In this document: piece after piece, positions 13,103 to 24,200 of the stretch
How the letters are laid out: each line of letters opens with the position of its first letter
Position numbering within the stretch: the stretch's first letter is position 1
Assembly: GCA_018340375.1 (NCBI GenBank)
Contig: JAFFJZ010000003.1
Coordinates: forward strand, 2,356,001-2,420,000
DNA length: 64,000 nucleotides
DNA from: Gonatopus flavifemur
Taxonomy: Eukaryota; Arthropoda; Insecta; Hymenoptera; Dryinidae
Direction: 5' to 3'
Program-made: the position numbers and the translations under genes
The notes under the pieces: generated by a model
Databases searched by the model: none
The model's input: the letters and a program-made list of their open reading frames with translations, nothing else
Told to the model about the DNA's origin: nothing

Positions 13103-13288
13103 TCATTCACCAATATATCGCGATGATGCGGAAGATATACTTTCCATACGAATTCCATGATTCTTCTTCTTCTTGGATGTCAAAGATGTTCCGGTAATGG
13201 AGTGATCTACTTGTTGAATGGACATCGATCTACGAAGAGCGGAGGACAATTTCGAATTCTCGTAATTCTTTTTATCGCGAACCACAAT
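13103..13288 (-). other. Protein-like short frame
   Basis: This - strand frame of about 60 codons translates to a Ser/Lys/Arg-rich polypeptide including SALRRSMSIQQVDHSITG and a KKKK run, ending in TGA. The RRSMS string resembles a basophilic-kinase site, which is a composition remark rather than a functional call. The frame has no ATG near its start (GTG is the first candidate) and no pyrimidine-rich acceptor, so exon status is unproven. It lies downstream of the candidate first exon at 13761-13775 on the same strand, which is the only contextual support. Confidence 0.15.
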
Positions 13289-13760
13289 GAGTTTTTATAT
13301 TCCACCTAGTTTATATATACTCGTGACTAAAAATGTCCATTGTCTTTAATTATCTTTCACACAATTTTAACATTCTTCACATAAACTTATCACAATTATC
13401 AACCATTCTGAGGATGTTTTTACAATATCCTCTCAACACTGTTGTTTATTGTTTAACTCCATTATACATCAAGTTAAGAAGAGTGTCTTATTTATTTTCT
13501 AACATGTAAGGAACACAAATGGAATATTGACACATTTAACACTACAATTCAAGTACATCGGACAAGAAGAAGGATTATATACATGAAGTGAATATTTAAC
13601 AATGCTAATGATATAATTTTTTTCCCTCGATCCTAAGATAATGATTTCCTGTACTTTGAATATTTTCAAAAGTTTCCTCAAGGTCAATCGATGATCAGTG
13701 CTTTCATTCCGATACATTGGTTTGTTTTCTTTCCAACTTCTCAAATTCGTGGTAGCTCAC

Positions 13761-13775
13761 CTTGAGTAAAATCAT
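13761..13775 (-). CDS. Candidate first coding exon, start codon plus four codons
   Basis: On the - strand an ATG (13775-13773, G at -3) opens MILLK and stops at CTCAAG|GTGAGC, a strong splice donor whose GT is at 13760-13759. An in-frame TAG lies upstream within the transcribed leader, so this ATG is the first possible start in its frame. It lies 34 nt downstream of the putative start site in the islet at 13761-13862. The exon would end in phase 0, compatible with the candidate at 11125-11091. No downstream exon could be proven and no protein is recognised. Short first coding exons are common in insects. Confidence 0.3.
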
Positions 13776-13862
13776 GACGTGCGGCAGCCGGCGCGCCTCG
13801 CCGCGCACTGACTACTCTGCGCTCCGAGCGCAAGCTCGTTTCAACCCCCGAGCAATGCCATC
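13761..13862 (-). promoter_or_regulatory. CpG-rich islet with initiator and DPE-like element
   Basis: About 75 bp here are near 70% GC with many CpGs, including GGCGCGCC, in otherwise AT-rich DNA. On the - strand TCAGT lies at 13811-13807, matching the arthropod initiator, with the A (13809) as +1. GCACGT at +28 to +33 (13782-13777) fits the DPE consensus RGWYVT at five of six positions. An ATG follows at +35 and a consensus donor at +49. No TATA box is seen at -30, as expected of DPE promoters. The same islet is open on the + strand (frame 13762-14121), so a + strand exon is the alternative reading. Confidence 0.35.
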
Positions 13863-14167
13863 TTTTCTCCCCCTACGACTTGATTTCTCCACCACCGTCA
13901 ACCCCTTCGTGCATTCAAGAAAAAATGGTATTCATATATCAACGTGTTTGATAGTTTCAAAATCGAATTCGAAATTCATTGTGTTCGAAACGAACTTGAG
14001 CAATCACTTCAATGGAGAGTACATTCGGGGTAGAAGTGTAGAATACCTTTCCATGCGATTAGGAAGAAAAATGAATACTGTACGCTACTATTCAAGTGAA
14101 CATAAATATCCATGTTGCTGAAGTTTGAATCGTTTATCGAAGCGAATGAATGATCGAGTAAGTTTTG

Positions 14168-14325
14168 AATTCAATACGAAATATTTTTATATTGCATTTT
14201 CTTGAATTCAATATTGATGATGGAATTTCAAAAGTTTTGTCTGAAATGTGACGATTAGTTATTAACTTTCACAAATATTTTATTGGAATTAGGAAAAAAA
14301 TTCTCAACATTGAGAATTATATTAT
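14168..14325 (+). repeat. Diverged direct repeat, copy 1
   Basis: The segment from AATTCAATACGAAAT through AAAAAATTCTCAACATTGAG aligns, with small gaps, to 14705-14877 in the same orientation. Shared landmarks in order are AATACGAAAT, TTCAATATTGATGATGGAATTTCAAAA, a TTATTAA run, ACAAATA.ATTATT..AATT and TTCTCAACATTGAG. Identity is about three quarters by eye. It contains no coding frame. Confidence 0.7.
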
Positions 14326-14329
14326 TGCA

Positions 14330-14700
14330 TTCAATATTTTATGAGGGAATTTGATGAACTGGTCAAGTTAAAAATTTCATAATGTTCTTTAGAAGTTTCA
14401 GACGAATTTTTCTAACAGATCATTGGTACACATTTGTGTACTACAAATTATGGATGCCCTGAATTCCTCCTCCAGCTCTATAAATTCAATTTGAAATCTT
14501 CAACAACATCAGTGAGAGATAAAACGCTACGTTTAGAAGGAAAAATGTTGTACTCTCACCACGTGTTGTAATGATCACGATCCGCAACAAGGGGTAATGG
14601 ATGTACAGCGGTGGTACAGCTGTAGTATCCAAAGTTCCCTCGTATCGATGATGCGGTGCAGTCCTCTCGTTAAACTACATTGATCCTGTGCATTGCAAAA
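14330..14700. other. Spacer between the direct repeats
   Basis: About 370 bp lie between the two repeat copies. The part at 14575-14690 is richer in GC than its flanks and unlike either repeat. I see no frame, terminal inverted repeat or tRNA-derived box in it. It may be the unique part of a small duplicated or LTR-like unit, but no TG...CA termini or primer-binding site is evident. Confidence 0.35.
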
Positions 14701-14704
14701 TTCT

Positions 14705-14890
14705 CAAATTTAATACGAAATTCTTCATGAAATATTTTCATATTGAATTTGATAGTTGTTCTTAAATTTAATATCAATGATGAAATTTCAAAATTTTTTT
14801 CCGAAGTATACCAATTGTTTATTAAATTCTACAAATACATTATTAAAATTGAGGAGAAAATTCTCAACATTGAGGAACACAATTTTTTGG
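14705..14890 (+). repeat. Diverged direct repeat, copy 2
   Basis: This is the partner of 14168-14325, offset by about 540 bp. It keeps the landmark order AATACGAAAT, ATATCAATGATGAAATTTCAAAA, TTATTAAA, ACAAATACATTATTAAAATTG and TTCTCAACATTGAGG, with a small insertion near 14725-14755. Divergence is high enough that it must be old. It contains no coding frame beyond a short A/T-rich one. Confidence 0.7.
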
Positions 14891-14949
14891 ATACTTTCAC
14901 TTGTGTATTGTAACAATAATTTCAATCTACACCTGATTGTTGGATAAAT

Positions 14950-16430
14950 TATGAATCGTTGTACAGAGACGCTGTTTTCTCCATCAATTCGAAGGTATGC
15001 GCAGAGTGGAACACACGTTTAATGGATTAGGATTGTCGGTGACAAATTTCTCCAGTAAATACAGTTCATCTCTGAAGTAACTTCACGATTTCGTACCAAA
15101 TCAAATAATCCGATTTAATCAAGTGATATTCTCAATTCCGGACTGAGTTTGATCTGTCACACAGTAAATACCAAATATAGATAAACAGAACTGTACACTC
15201 GTGTCTTTGGAATAATTAATCGCTATCGTACAACTCTAATTACTAGGATGGATGCGATGAATCACGAAACCTCTTTCATGCACTCGTACTGAGTGAAAAC
15301 CTTTAGTTTTTTAGTAGACTTCAAATGAATACACACACCTCAGGGGAGATGTTGATATTCTTTGATGTTTTTTGTCTTATTCTTCATCCTTTTCGATTTC
15401 TCTTTGCACGATACAATTCTTCCTGACTCCTTCCATAATGGAGGATCAAACTTCTCAGTTTGAATGTCATTCCAACTATTTTGCTTTACTCCAAGAATTT
15501 TCAACATACCTAATTCAGAGTTCATACTACTAACAATGAATTAGTATGTATACATGATGCTACGTGCTTCAATGTTTATAATCCTCATTCGTCTCCAAAT
15601 CCAGAGGATTCATTTTAGCCAAAGAATGTTTTTATGGAAAAAATTTGTCATCTACTTCATCAACGTTACAGTGATTACCGTTATCCCAACAGATTCGGTG
15701 AATTAATTCGCTTGCAGGTTAAGCCAGCCCTAATTCTCAAGTATTGACATTCACCTCGAAAAGTGTGTTAATTCTTGACTGAACGGACAATAAAATATAT
15801 CTTCAGGTTGACAAGGGTCCAGACTTGCGTAAAATATATAGCGTTGAGATATAAGTTAATATAGTAGCGTCATTCTCTTCTGATATCAATAGAACGCGGC
15901 AGTTTGAGTAGAACTTTCCACTCTTCTACATAGAGATTGAACATTATTCTTATGGAATAAATCGATTATATCGTTCTTCGAAAAAATAGAAATCCATAAA
16001 ACGTATGATAAAATTTGAATTTTCCGTGCGAAAAGGCAATTTAATATACCGGAAGATTATCTTCCAAATTCTATTTTAGTACATTGATAGAGAACCTGAG
16101 GAATTTGAGAAAAGCTCACGTATCGCTTTGCGATCGTAAGGAATGAGGTCCAAATTGTCTCGTCCCTGAAAAAGATGGATCGCCTGGAACATGCAATGAA
16201 TTCGAAAATTCATTCTTCTTTCCCCTCAAGGAAAAAAGATCAATGTTCCTCATTTCAAAAACGCGATATAATGCATGGAAAATTTTCAATAATAAGCACA
16301 GAAAATATGTGGAATTTTGTTTATTAAATTTATTAAATCATAAATTTCTAATCATTAATTTTTGGAAAATTTTTATTCACTGTAATCGGTACTATTTTAA
16401 TCCTCTTTTTCTCAAACGAGGTTAATATCC
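14950..16430. other. AT-rich non-coding stretch
   Basis: No gene, repeat or RNA was recognised. The frames at 15340-15525 (-) and 16243-16425 (+) are short, A/T-biased and without splice context. Confidence 0.55.
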
Positions 16431-16439
16431 TGTTGATAT

Positions 16440-17170
16440 GGAGAACCGCAATACAGGGGCTACAACTCCCCTGTTTGGCGAGCCTCTCGCCTAGTGGAAA
16501 TGATTATAGCGGTTGTATAGCATCTTTCAAGGCGCTTGCATTGAAGCTCGCCACTAGAAAAGGCCTTCACGTTAACTATCAGATGGCTAGAAACATTTCT
16601 GCTAGAGTCGTTGTCTTCTTACTAATTTAACTGCTTCCCACTTCCAAGGTAACCAACACTGGCTTACATAGCTCGGAGTAACGTTGATTCGGTTTCAATT
16701 TCTACCAGGAAATGATCTTGCTCTGCAGCATGTCCATTAACGGAAAGTCACCTATCTCTGACCACTCTTCCTAATCCAACAACTTCCCATTTTTAACAAA
16801 AATTGATTGTTCGATTTTGTATTTGATGAACAAGGGGAAATGGATGTACGTATACAGGCCGCCCATATTACAATAAGATTCAGTGGTCAATATCTACTTC
16901 ATTCTACTTCTAGGATTACCAAAGCCTCCCTCATCGACTTAGCTTTGACTTCGTCGAAAGCTACCCCCAGATCCTTTCGATTCCGAAAGGCCTTGGCTCC
17001 AGGGTCCATGAATTAGCCAATGGGAATTCATTTTCTAAGCTCCAGGAGCTATAAATGTCGACAATCGGAGACATCTGCTGTGTCCAAAAGTACACGCGAC
17101 TACTCTTTGATACTCCCCACCACCACGTGTAATGTACTCTCTACCTTCACCCTTCGAGAGTGTTCTTTTA
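16440..17170 (-). pseudogene. Decayed LINE reverse-transcriptase relic
   Basis: Three motif blocks occur in the canonical order on the - strand. At 17141-17100 ESTLHVVVGSIKE resembles the Jockey/R1/I-type 'STetALh.lv..iekA' segment. At 16970-16902 LGVAFDEVKAKSMREAL resembles 'lgvFLDiegAFD.....ai', the catalytic Asp-containing motif A. At 16477-16445 QTGEL, a stop, then PLYCG resembles 'PQGGvLSPLLW'. The blocks are in different frames and interrupted by stops. Spacing between them is roughly twice that of an intact element, implying insertions. No intact ORF or poly(A) tail is visible. This is an ancient, non-functional fragment, richer in GC than the surroundings. Confidence 0.42.
16452..16473. 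repeat. GC-rich hairpin inside the LINE relic
   Basis: ACAGGGG and CCCCTGT, perfect 7-bp arms, surround the 8-nt loop CTACAACT. It overlaps the degenerate 'GGvLSP' block, so the symmetry may come simply from the coding sequence of the element. Confidence 0.5.
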
Positions 17171-17279
17171 TTTCAAGAACGTCAAAACAAACCCTGTTTT
17201 CGGAATTGAGTTTACGTCGGTATCACAATATGTATCTAGATTTCTTTATAAAGGAACATGGAAGTAGAATTCAATAATA

Positions 17280-18440
17280 ATACTTCCATGTCAAGCGAAT
17301 ATGAAAATCATTCTGAAATTGAATATTTAATAATGATTCTCCATAGCAAGGAACCGTCGCAACGCGTACAGGATCAGCGTTGTATATTTGATTCCATCGA
17401 CAAATAAATACTCTTTGATAATTTATTCTGGAAACCTTTATTCCTCCTTCTCGATTCATACTTCTTCAATATCTTGAGGGGATATCAATTTATGAAGACA
17501 ACAATGTTGGTGTACAATCTATGAAATGCATGTAAGAAAGGCATTTCTCTCGATTCTTGACAGAGAAGTTTCCTTTACGTCACGGAACGAACTACTCTCT
17601 TCGTGTCGAACAAAAGGTTTCCTTTGACGTGAATAAATGCAATTTTTGAGTCAAAGCTTTGGATTTACATAAAATACCTATATTCATCTCAACCTCTCGC
17701 TTTCAACAAGAATTTTAAAATTAAAAAAACCCATTTCAATTCAGTTGAATTCAATTATTATGAACATATTTCATAAAGAATGGAGTTCATAAAATCCAGA
17801 TGGATTTTGAAAAAATAATTATTTTAATTTAATTTTTAGTTATTGTTACCGAGATTCATATTTCCATTTTTTTACATTCGTTTTGTCGAGTACAGAGCTG
17901 AGCGTGGGGCATCTTTCACCACCAGAATATACTATTTTGATATTCATTATTATCAATAAACTCAGTTGGCTTTGAATTGTATTGATAGTAGTGACGACAT
18001 CGTTGGGAACTATTCAAGATATTCGATAATTATGAAAATAAACGATGGATCGGAACTCATGTCTCCTTCTTATTTTCGCAAGTTTGATATGTACATTTCG
18101 CAATGTACGTACATACATGTGAGTATGTAGGTGTAGTAATATCATGACAAACTAGTATATCGTCGTGTGGTGAACTTGGGGTGTTATCTAGGCACGAATG
18201 CCCTATTTCTCACATTATGACTGTTCCATACAGTTAAAGGAAAGAGAGAAAGTCTTATCTGCAAAACTACGTCTTTCTAACCCTCTGTAAAGGCTAAATT
18301 CCCACATTGTAACTGTGATAGCAAATTTAACATCAGTCGAACGGTAATCCTGACATTACCGACGAGTAAATTATATGAATCCATGTATGTTTTTCGTCTG
18401 TGATGAGATAAAGTCATCAGAGTAATGCGTATAGCCAAGG
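17280..18440. other. AT-rich non-coding stretch
   Basis: No gene is supported. The - strand frame 18277-18585 runs into the mini-exon candidate at 18448-18481 and is otherwise A/T-biased. At 17700-17850 the sequence is very AT-rich with repeated CAATTCAGTTGAATTCAATT-like strings. Confidence 0.5.
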
Positions 18441-18447
18441 TACTTAC

Positions 18448-18481
18448 ATTCTCTTCGATCCCCTTCGGTGGAAATCCTCCG
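18448..18481 (-). other. Mini-exon candidate (34 nt)
   Basis: On the - strand a T-rich tract with CTGATCTCACTTATAACAG precedes 34 nt and then GAGAAT|GTAAGTACC, a full-consensus GTAAGT donor. All three frames are open. If it is entered with two bases carried over it reads GGFPPKGIEEN and ends in phase 0. The GC content rises over just this interval. It sits on the same strand as the candidates at 29404-29444 and 11091-11125, and the phases can join. No domain is recognised in so short a peptide. Confidence 0.25.
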
Positions 18482-18841
18482 CTGTTATAAGTGAGATCAG
18501 TTAACATAAACAAAAATTGTGGGGGTTTGAATTCGTAATGAATGATAATTGAAACAAAAATAAAGGTTGACGTGAAAATTTTCACATACCTTGAGGGAAG
18601 TGGAAGTTAATGATTCCTACTATGTACAAATGGTAATTGAGGGACAGCTTTGCGATGACAGTCACATATGATATAGAGAATCGCAGCGATGTTCATGTAC
18701 ATGGGAATGGTTGTCATTCATATGAACATAGATACCAAATAACGAAGTCGTCATTCTCAGTTGACCGAGTGTAGCCTCATGAATTCTGAATGCGTTGTAG
18801 TGGAGTAAATATCACTAAAAAGAATAGAAACGTGGACTGTA

Positions 18842-19035
18842 CATGGAAAAATATGATGTGGTTGATATTCTGATACCTGAAAATCAGCTGTGGTAGCTAT
18901 TTTTTAGCTGTGGCAACAAAAGTTATTGCTATAGGAGCTAAAATCCAGCTTTTGCAGCAATTTTTTCAAATATCAAATACTCGAAATAGCTACCACAGCT
19001 AATTCCTAGCTATCATAGCAAATTATTTTTCCCCG
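18842..19035. mobile_element. MITE, TA-flanked, about 194 bp
   Basis: Both ends abut TA dinucleotides (18840-18841 and 19036-19037). The termini are inverted: CATGGAAAAATA at the left and, reverse-complemented, CGGGGAAAAATAA at the right. Inside is a perfect 17-bp inverted pair (18886-18902 and 18984-19000, AGCTGTGGTAGCTATTT) plus further AGCT-containing repeats. There is no coding capacity. TA duplication and palindromic structure point to mobilisation by a Tc1/mariner-type transposase elsewhere in the genome. Confidence 0.7.
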
Positions 19036-19049
19036 TATAAGGATAAGTA

Positions 19050-19200
19050 CCCAATAAACATGTTATCCAATTAACATGGTAACAGTTATCGAATATATTC
19101 CTCAATATGACCAATCAAATATCAATAATATTCATGAAATATTGAATAATTATAAACATATGCAATATATTTGATAACTTTTACCAGCCTTTTTTCAGTG
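19050..19200. mobile_element. Second MITE, TA-flanked, about 151 bp
   Basis: It begins 14 bp after the preceding MITE. A 23-bp inverted pair with two mismatches (19077-19099 and 19164-19186; TGGTAACAGTTATCGAATAT.. against the complement of ..ATTTGATAACTTTTACCA) encloses an AT-rich loop. TA dinucleotides lie at both edges (19048-19049 and 19201-19202). The extreme termini match poorly (CCCAATAAACA against CACTGAAAAAAG), so the left boundary is less sure. It is non-coding. Confidence 0.55.
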
Positions 19201-19204
19201 TATG

Positions 19205-22200
19205 AATTTTGACAGAGTATTTATAAAACATTGTATGAATATATTTGCAGTACATGAGAAGTATCCACAGAGATGATCTGAGATCAAAACTTTGCTGTAT
19301 TCTCACCTCCATGTTCCACATACAATATGTATAATACGTTAATACACGGAGAAAATCAGGGCAACATTTCCATTAATTGAACATTCAAATAATGTTCCAC
19401 CTTAATATTGACGAAAATTTCCATTCTTGTGACCGTAATCGAGTGGTCCCTCGCTACCACTTTTTCATATTAATTCTGAAATACAATATTCCCTCCATCT
19501 ACGGACCACTCGCCAAAGGGGATTGCGATTTCATGCACATCAATTCATTTTCATTGATTTTTTTCGTGCTGTATGAAACTGAAAGAGCTTTTTACAGCCA
19601 GCTGTAACATGTAAACATCAATATCTCTGTGTATTGTGTTATTTTTTTATCATATTTCATAGTTTTGTGCATCCATCATGGAATATCTGCATATTATACG
19701 TCAACGGAACTACCTAAACTAATACCATTGAAGTGAAAAAATTGAATTGAATCGAATGCGAATTATAAATTCCATAAAATCATCCTGGATCATTTATGGA
19801 TTGCTGGGTTTTGAATTTTCTCGGGCATCACTTACTTTGGAAATTAATACAAGAGAACTGCATTGAAACAAAGAGCTGTGAAGGACACTGAGTCCCCCGC
19901 TTTTCATTTTGGGGAAACCTCGGGGAACGGTCACAGAAAAAGTATTCATATGGAACCGGGATTTAACGCTTAACAAGGATGAGAAAACACTCAAACCTTG
20001 AGCGTCATTTTGATATTTAATGAGAATATTTAATAAGGATTCAATGGGACTCGATACATCCTTCAATTCCTTGTGAATGTTGATTCATATAAGATTCTGA
20101 ACTGATGAACTGAGCTATCAATATGCAATTGATGCATTGTTATTTCCTCTTCCGAACGTAAACTCACATGTATATTCGTTATCATATTCAAAGTTCATCA
20201 TTTCCAGATGAGAGTCTCTTATTGTATTCCTTTCATAGTGTACTTCACAAAATTACTTCCCAGCATGCCAAGAAGTAATCACATTATCTTTGCTCCATCA
20301 GTTTCCTCCATAAACTTCAAGGAAAAATCTAGATGAGGATTAATATTTGAATCAAAAGATGAGATCATTCATGCTGTGAGGGAGTATAGGTATATCTCTG
20401 AGAAGAGGGATGTTTTCTTTTTAAGATTAACTTGAAATTGTTCTAGAACGAATTGCAATCATACACGCGAGAAAAAGCCTTGCAAGTCAGGGATTTCAAG
20501 TACACAAACCTACTCCATCAATCACAAATTTAATTCAAACCCAAGATACTAGTTCGCACAGTATGAAACCAAATCACCAACTCGATGCGCCATCCACAAC
20601 CATCCATTCGCCGAATACGCCAAAGTACCTAACATCATAATAACTGTACTGGAAAAGGGCAATTTTGAATTTGTTCAAAACGTGGAAAGAAAATCGTGTG
20701 AAAAATCTCAATTTTACATTCACCGTCATGCGTGATCACAGACATATTTGATTCGAATAGCAGATGGCATTGAGTGAGTGAATATTCCACCAACCAATAT
20801 CCATTTCCATTCATTTTATCAATGATAAAATGACATCATCAACTCCTCCCTGGAACAATACATCTAATTCACCCTCCAATTGAAGAATATTAAATCCAAC
20901 CTTGAAGATTTATTTACTTATGGTAATTCAATTCGATTATTCTCACCTCAACTGTTCCATGGATGATTCAATCACTTGGAATTTCTCGGTGTGAATTTCA
21001 ATATCCAAGTTACCTGTTTCTGTTCTACAGTAAACATTCAATAATTCGCAAAAAAAATCTCTCCACGCATCGAGTATACCCTGGGGAAGTGCGGCCACGT
21101 CACGTTCTCACGTTTGAGATATTTTTTTTGAATCCATCGATTACTGAATGGAGTTTCTCAAATATTTTTCTCATAATTCAACTTCATATTTTGAATCCTA
21201 TGTATCGGTAAAATTTGAATCGTTCATCGAAACTCAAATTTCAATTTGAAATTCATGAACGTATTTGAAAGTCGATGCTTTTGAACGGAATTAGAAAATC
21301 AGGCATATTATTATATCAGAAAAATTGAAGATCTGAATTAAAATCACACCTGTTTATGTATTATACGTATTAATGTGAACTGATAATACATGAAATTATT
21401 GTCTGAGAATTTTTCATTGCTAGCTAAGATAACCTGTAATATAATCCATTCCATAAAGAACATAGAATGGCGATTCATCAATAATAGAAACTGTAATATC
21501 GCTTTAAAGTATTACCATTTATTCTGTTGTGGATTACAAACTAATTATCTTCGTAAATGTTTTTCAGACACTTGTAAGAAGCATTATTCATATTCATCGG
21601 ATAAAATGAAGTTTCGACAATACAAATAATATGAAACTTATTGTTACTCTCATTCCCAAGTCGGAGAGGAAAGAGTAATTCGTAATTCCTGTACTGTGAA
21701 GTTTTGAATAGCTCAAAGAAAATGTACTGCAGTTAATAAAGATGTCTTATTTCTTCATGAAATCTTCAAGAAAACAACGTACTTCGACAACTACTTATCT
21801 ACCTTCTCTCGATTCAACAACAAATGCTGTTGAATCAAAGTGTGTAAATTCAGACAGCACTTTCGAGACATTTGGATTTTTCGAACAATTTTAAAGATTT
21901 TCAAATATGATTAAGATTGAGTCAATTTTGCGTTAGAAGAGGGCTGAAGTTGGCTCAATGTTTGTTTACATATGAGCATTCTTTTATTCTTTCAAAAATT
22001 CAGATAAACTGAGCTGCACTTTCAACTCGATTAAAAAACAAATTTTTGTAGATATCCTCCTAGATTCTTCAATCCAGAACTCAAAATTGGAATCTGCCCA
22101 AAACATTCCTTTTGAACTCCTCCTCTCCTTTGTCTGGGACAGTACTTCGTTTCTTTATGAAGAAACATGGACCTCAAAAGGAAGATTACGTGTCCTTCAG

Positions 22201-24200
22201 CTGAAACGCAAAGAAGAAGCAATGCAAACTCAGGATGTGACCATTGCAAGCACTTGTTCATGTTTACTCACATGAGGAGAAGAGAGACAAGTGGGTACAC
22301 AAGGAGAGATATAGATATAGATCACACTTTTCCACTCGACTTTCCCTCTATCTTTTCGTCAGAGTCGTAAGAGTGAAAACGAGTCCCGAAAGCGTGGAAT
22401 TAATCTCGTAATTTGCCCCAACTCACGCCCTGAGGTTACACACGGGAAACTGAAGGGTCGCTTTAGTCTTCTCTTCCTCCTCTTGTTTTCTCTTTCTTTT
22501 CTGATCCCCTCACTTTGATATTTCGAGAACCATCAAAAAATAAAAGTATGCTCAAACTGAGAGTAAGAAGAAAGGGTAATTTTGCCGGTTTATTTTCTTC
22601 TTGGTTATTCGATGAATACATGAATCATTGTCTTAAATACATTGTATGAAAATTCAATCCATGTATTGATTCATCTTCTGCTCGACGAGTAAAGAAAAGT
22701 ACCGTATCATCATCATTCGATATTCCACACCGATAAGTAACATCCATATGGTTAGTTCTTTATCAGTGAATTTTCGTTGGATTGACTTTTCATTCTCCAA
22801 GTCATATCATGAAAACTTCTCAACATGGAATTTATTTGTAATGAAAACTTGTCGTTTGTTCGAAAAAGTGCTTCATGCAGACTGCGAAGAAGAATGCAGA
22901 AAAACGAAGAAGCCTTTTAGCAAATTTCAATGTTTTCATTCACATGGGTCCTATAATACACAATTGTTATTCTTTCATTGTACATGTAGGAGACAATTTA
23001 TAACAGTAAAGTTGTTTTATAAGTGATAATTAATTCATCAAAACGTATTTCATCACTAAACAATTTTCAATTTCTTCATAAGTTCCATGTGACAGTTGTA
23101 TTTTTTGTCACCTAATCCTTTTGAATACTCTTTACCGTCGAATATTCCTACGTTTCTTCAGTACTGTCTAAGCGCCGTGAGCAAACCCATACAAAAGACA
23201 CAATGTCACCCATATTGCCTATATACAGGATTCTCACTTCTATACGCGCATACCGTCGCAGAAGATTACACTATTTACCCAAGAGACTGTCCATACGATC
23301 CCGCTCACGTGATTTGATATTTTTACGAACGAATATGAAATGCCACAAGTAAATAATCTTTTTATGCATCAGATAACTTGTGCAGAAAATGGTAAAAATT
23401 GGCAAATTTGAATGCAAAATAGGACGAAAAGCATGAAAAGAAGATTCTTCTCCCATCGTTAATGTATTCGTACTTTTCATGAAGGGTAATACAGAATGGA
23501 ACATCGTGCGCATACGAATTCGAAGCAAATTCATGTTAGAATATATTTGTTTGTTAGGATTGCGAAAATATAAATTTCTATAGTCACTGTGACTGAAAAA
23601 TCTCAATTAAACATTCCTAATAAGGCCTACTGAAAATTTGGTTGATTCATCGACTATATTCTCTTGATTAAATTAATCAAATCTCCAGTAACTTTTACTA
23701 AGAATATTTGGTTGAGGCCTCAGTGCAGGAATGAATAAATGTGGAAAAATCAGTTGTAGGTTTGTACTGATTTATTCTGATTTATTCACATGCAGAAAAA
23801 AAACAAGCTCCAGAAGTATAAAGAACTGCACATCATCACGCGTTCGTCATAATGCGCTTTCAATGTACAAGGCCATGCTTAAAAGTTATATGTTTCAAGT
23901 TCAAGGGTGTTTTTTGAGATCGTTGCCCACGGGTGCATAAACGTGGGGCCATTATTGATCTGAGATTGGCTGGTCTGGAGCAAGAATGAACCGAAAATGG
24001 CACCTGGAGTTGAAATTTGAACATTTCAAATCGCATATCCAACATAAAGGACCAAAATTTGATAAATTCTTCAACTCCTCCCACTTTCCCTCAGGAAAAT
24101 GTACGGGAGAAACTTTGCAAGGGGTTGAATTGGTTTCAATCTTCAAAGGATACATATTCTTCATCACGTGTCAATATAAAGTATATTAAATTCTCTGCAG
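19205..24200. other. AT-rich non-coding stretch
   Basis: No gene is supported. At 19344-19400 a TACACGGAGAAAATC start resembles MITE termini but no partner end was found. Donor-like GAG|GTGAG sites occur on the - strand at about 19307 and 20950 without acceptors. A palindrome TTGATTAA-A-TTAATCAA lies at 23664-23680. Frames at 22031-22370 and 23860-24205 overlap on both strands and are unrecognisable. Confidence 0.5.

Noticed and set aside
13762..14121. 119-codon + strand frame over the CpG islet
   Set aside because: The GC-rich first third is open on both strands because of composition, and the remainder is A/T-biased. The - strand promoter reading explains more of the signals.
19344..19400. 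TACACGGAGAAAATC start resembling a MITE end
   Set aside because: No inverted partner was found downstream within 600 bp.
19300..20955. Two similar TATTCTCACCTC..GTTCCA sites, each giving GAG|GTGAGAA on the - strand
   Set aside because: Only about a dozen bases are shared and neither has an acceptor or a convincing exon. Their number fits chance expectation for AGGTRAG.
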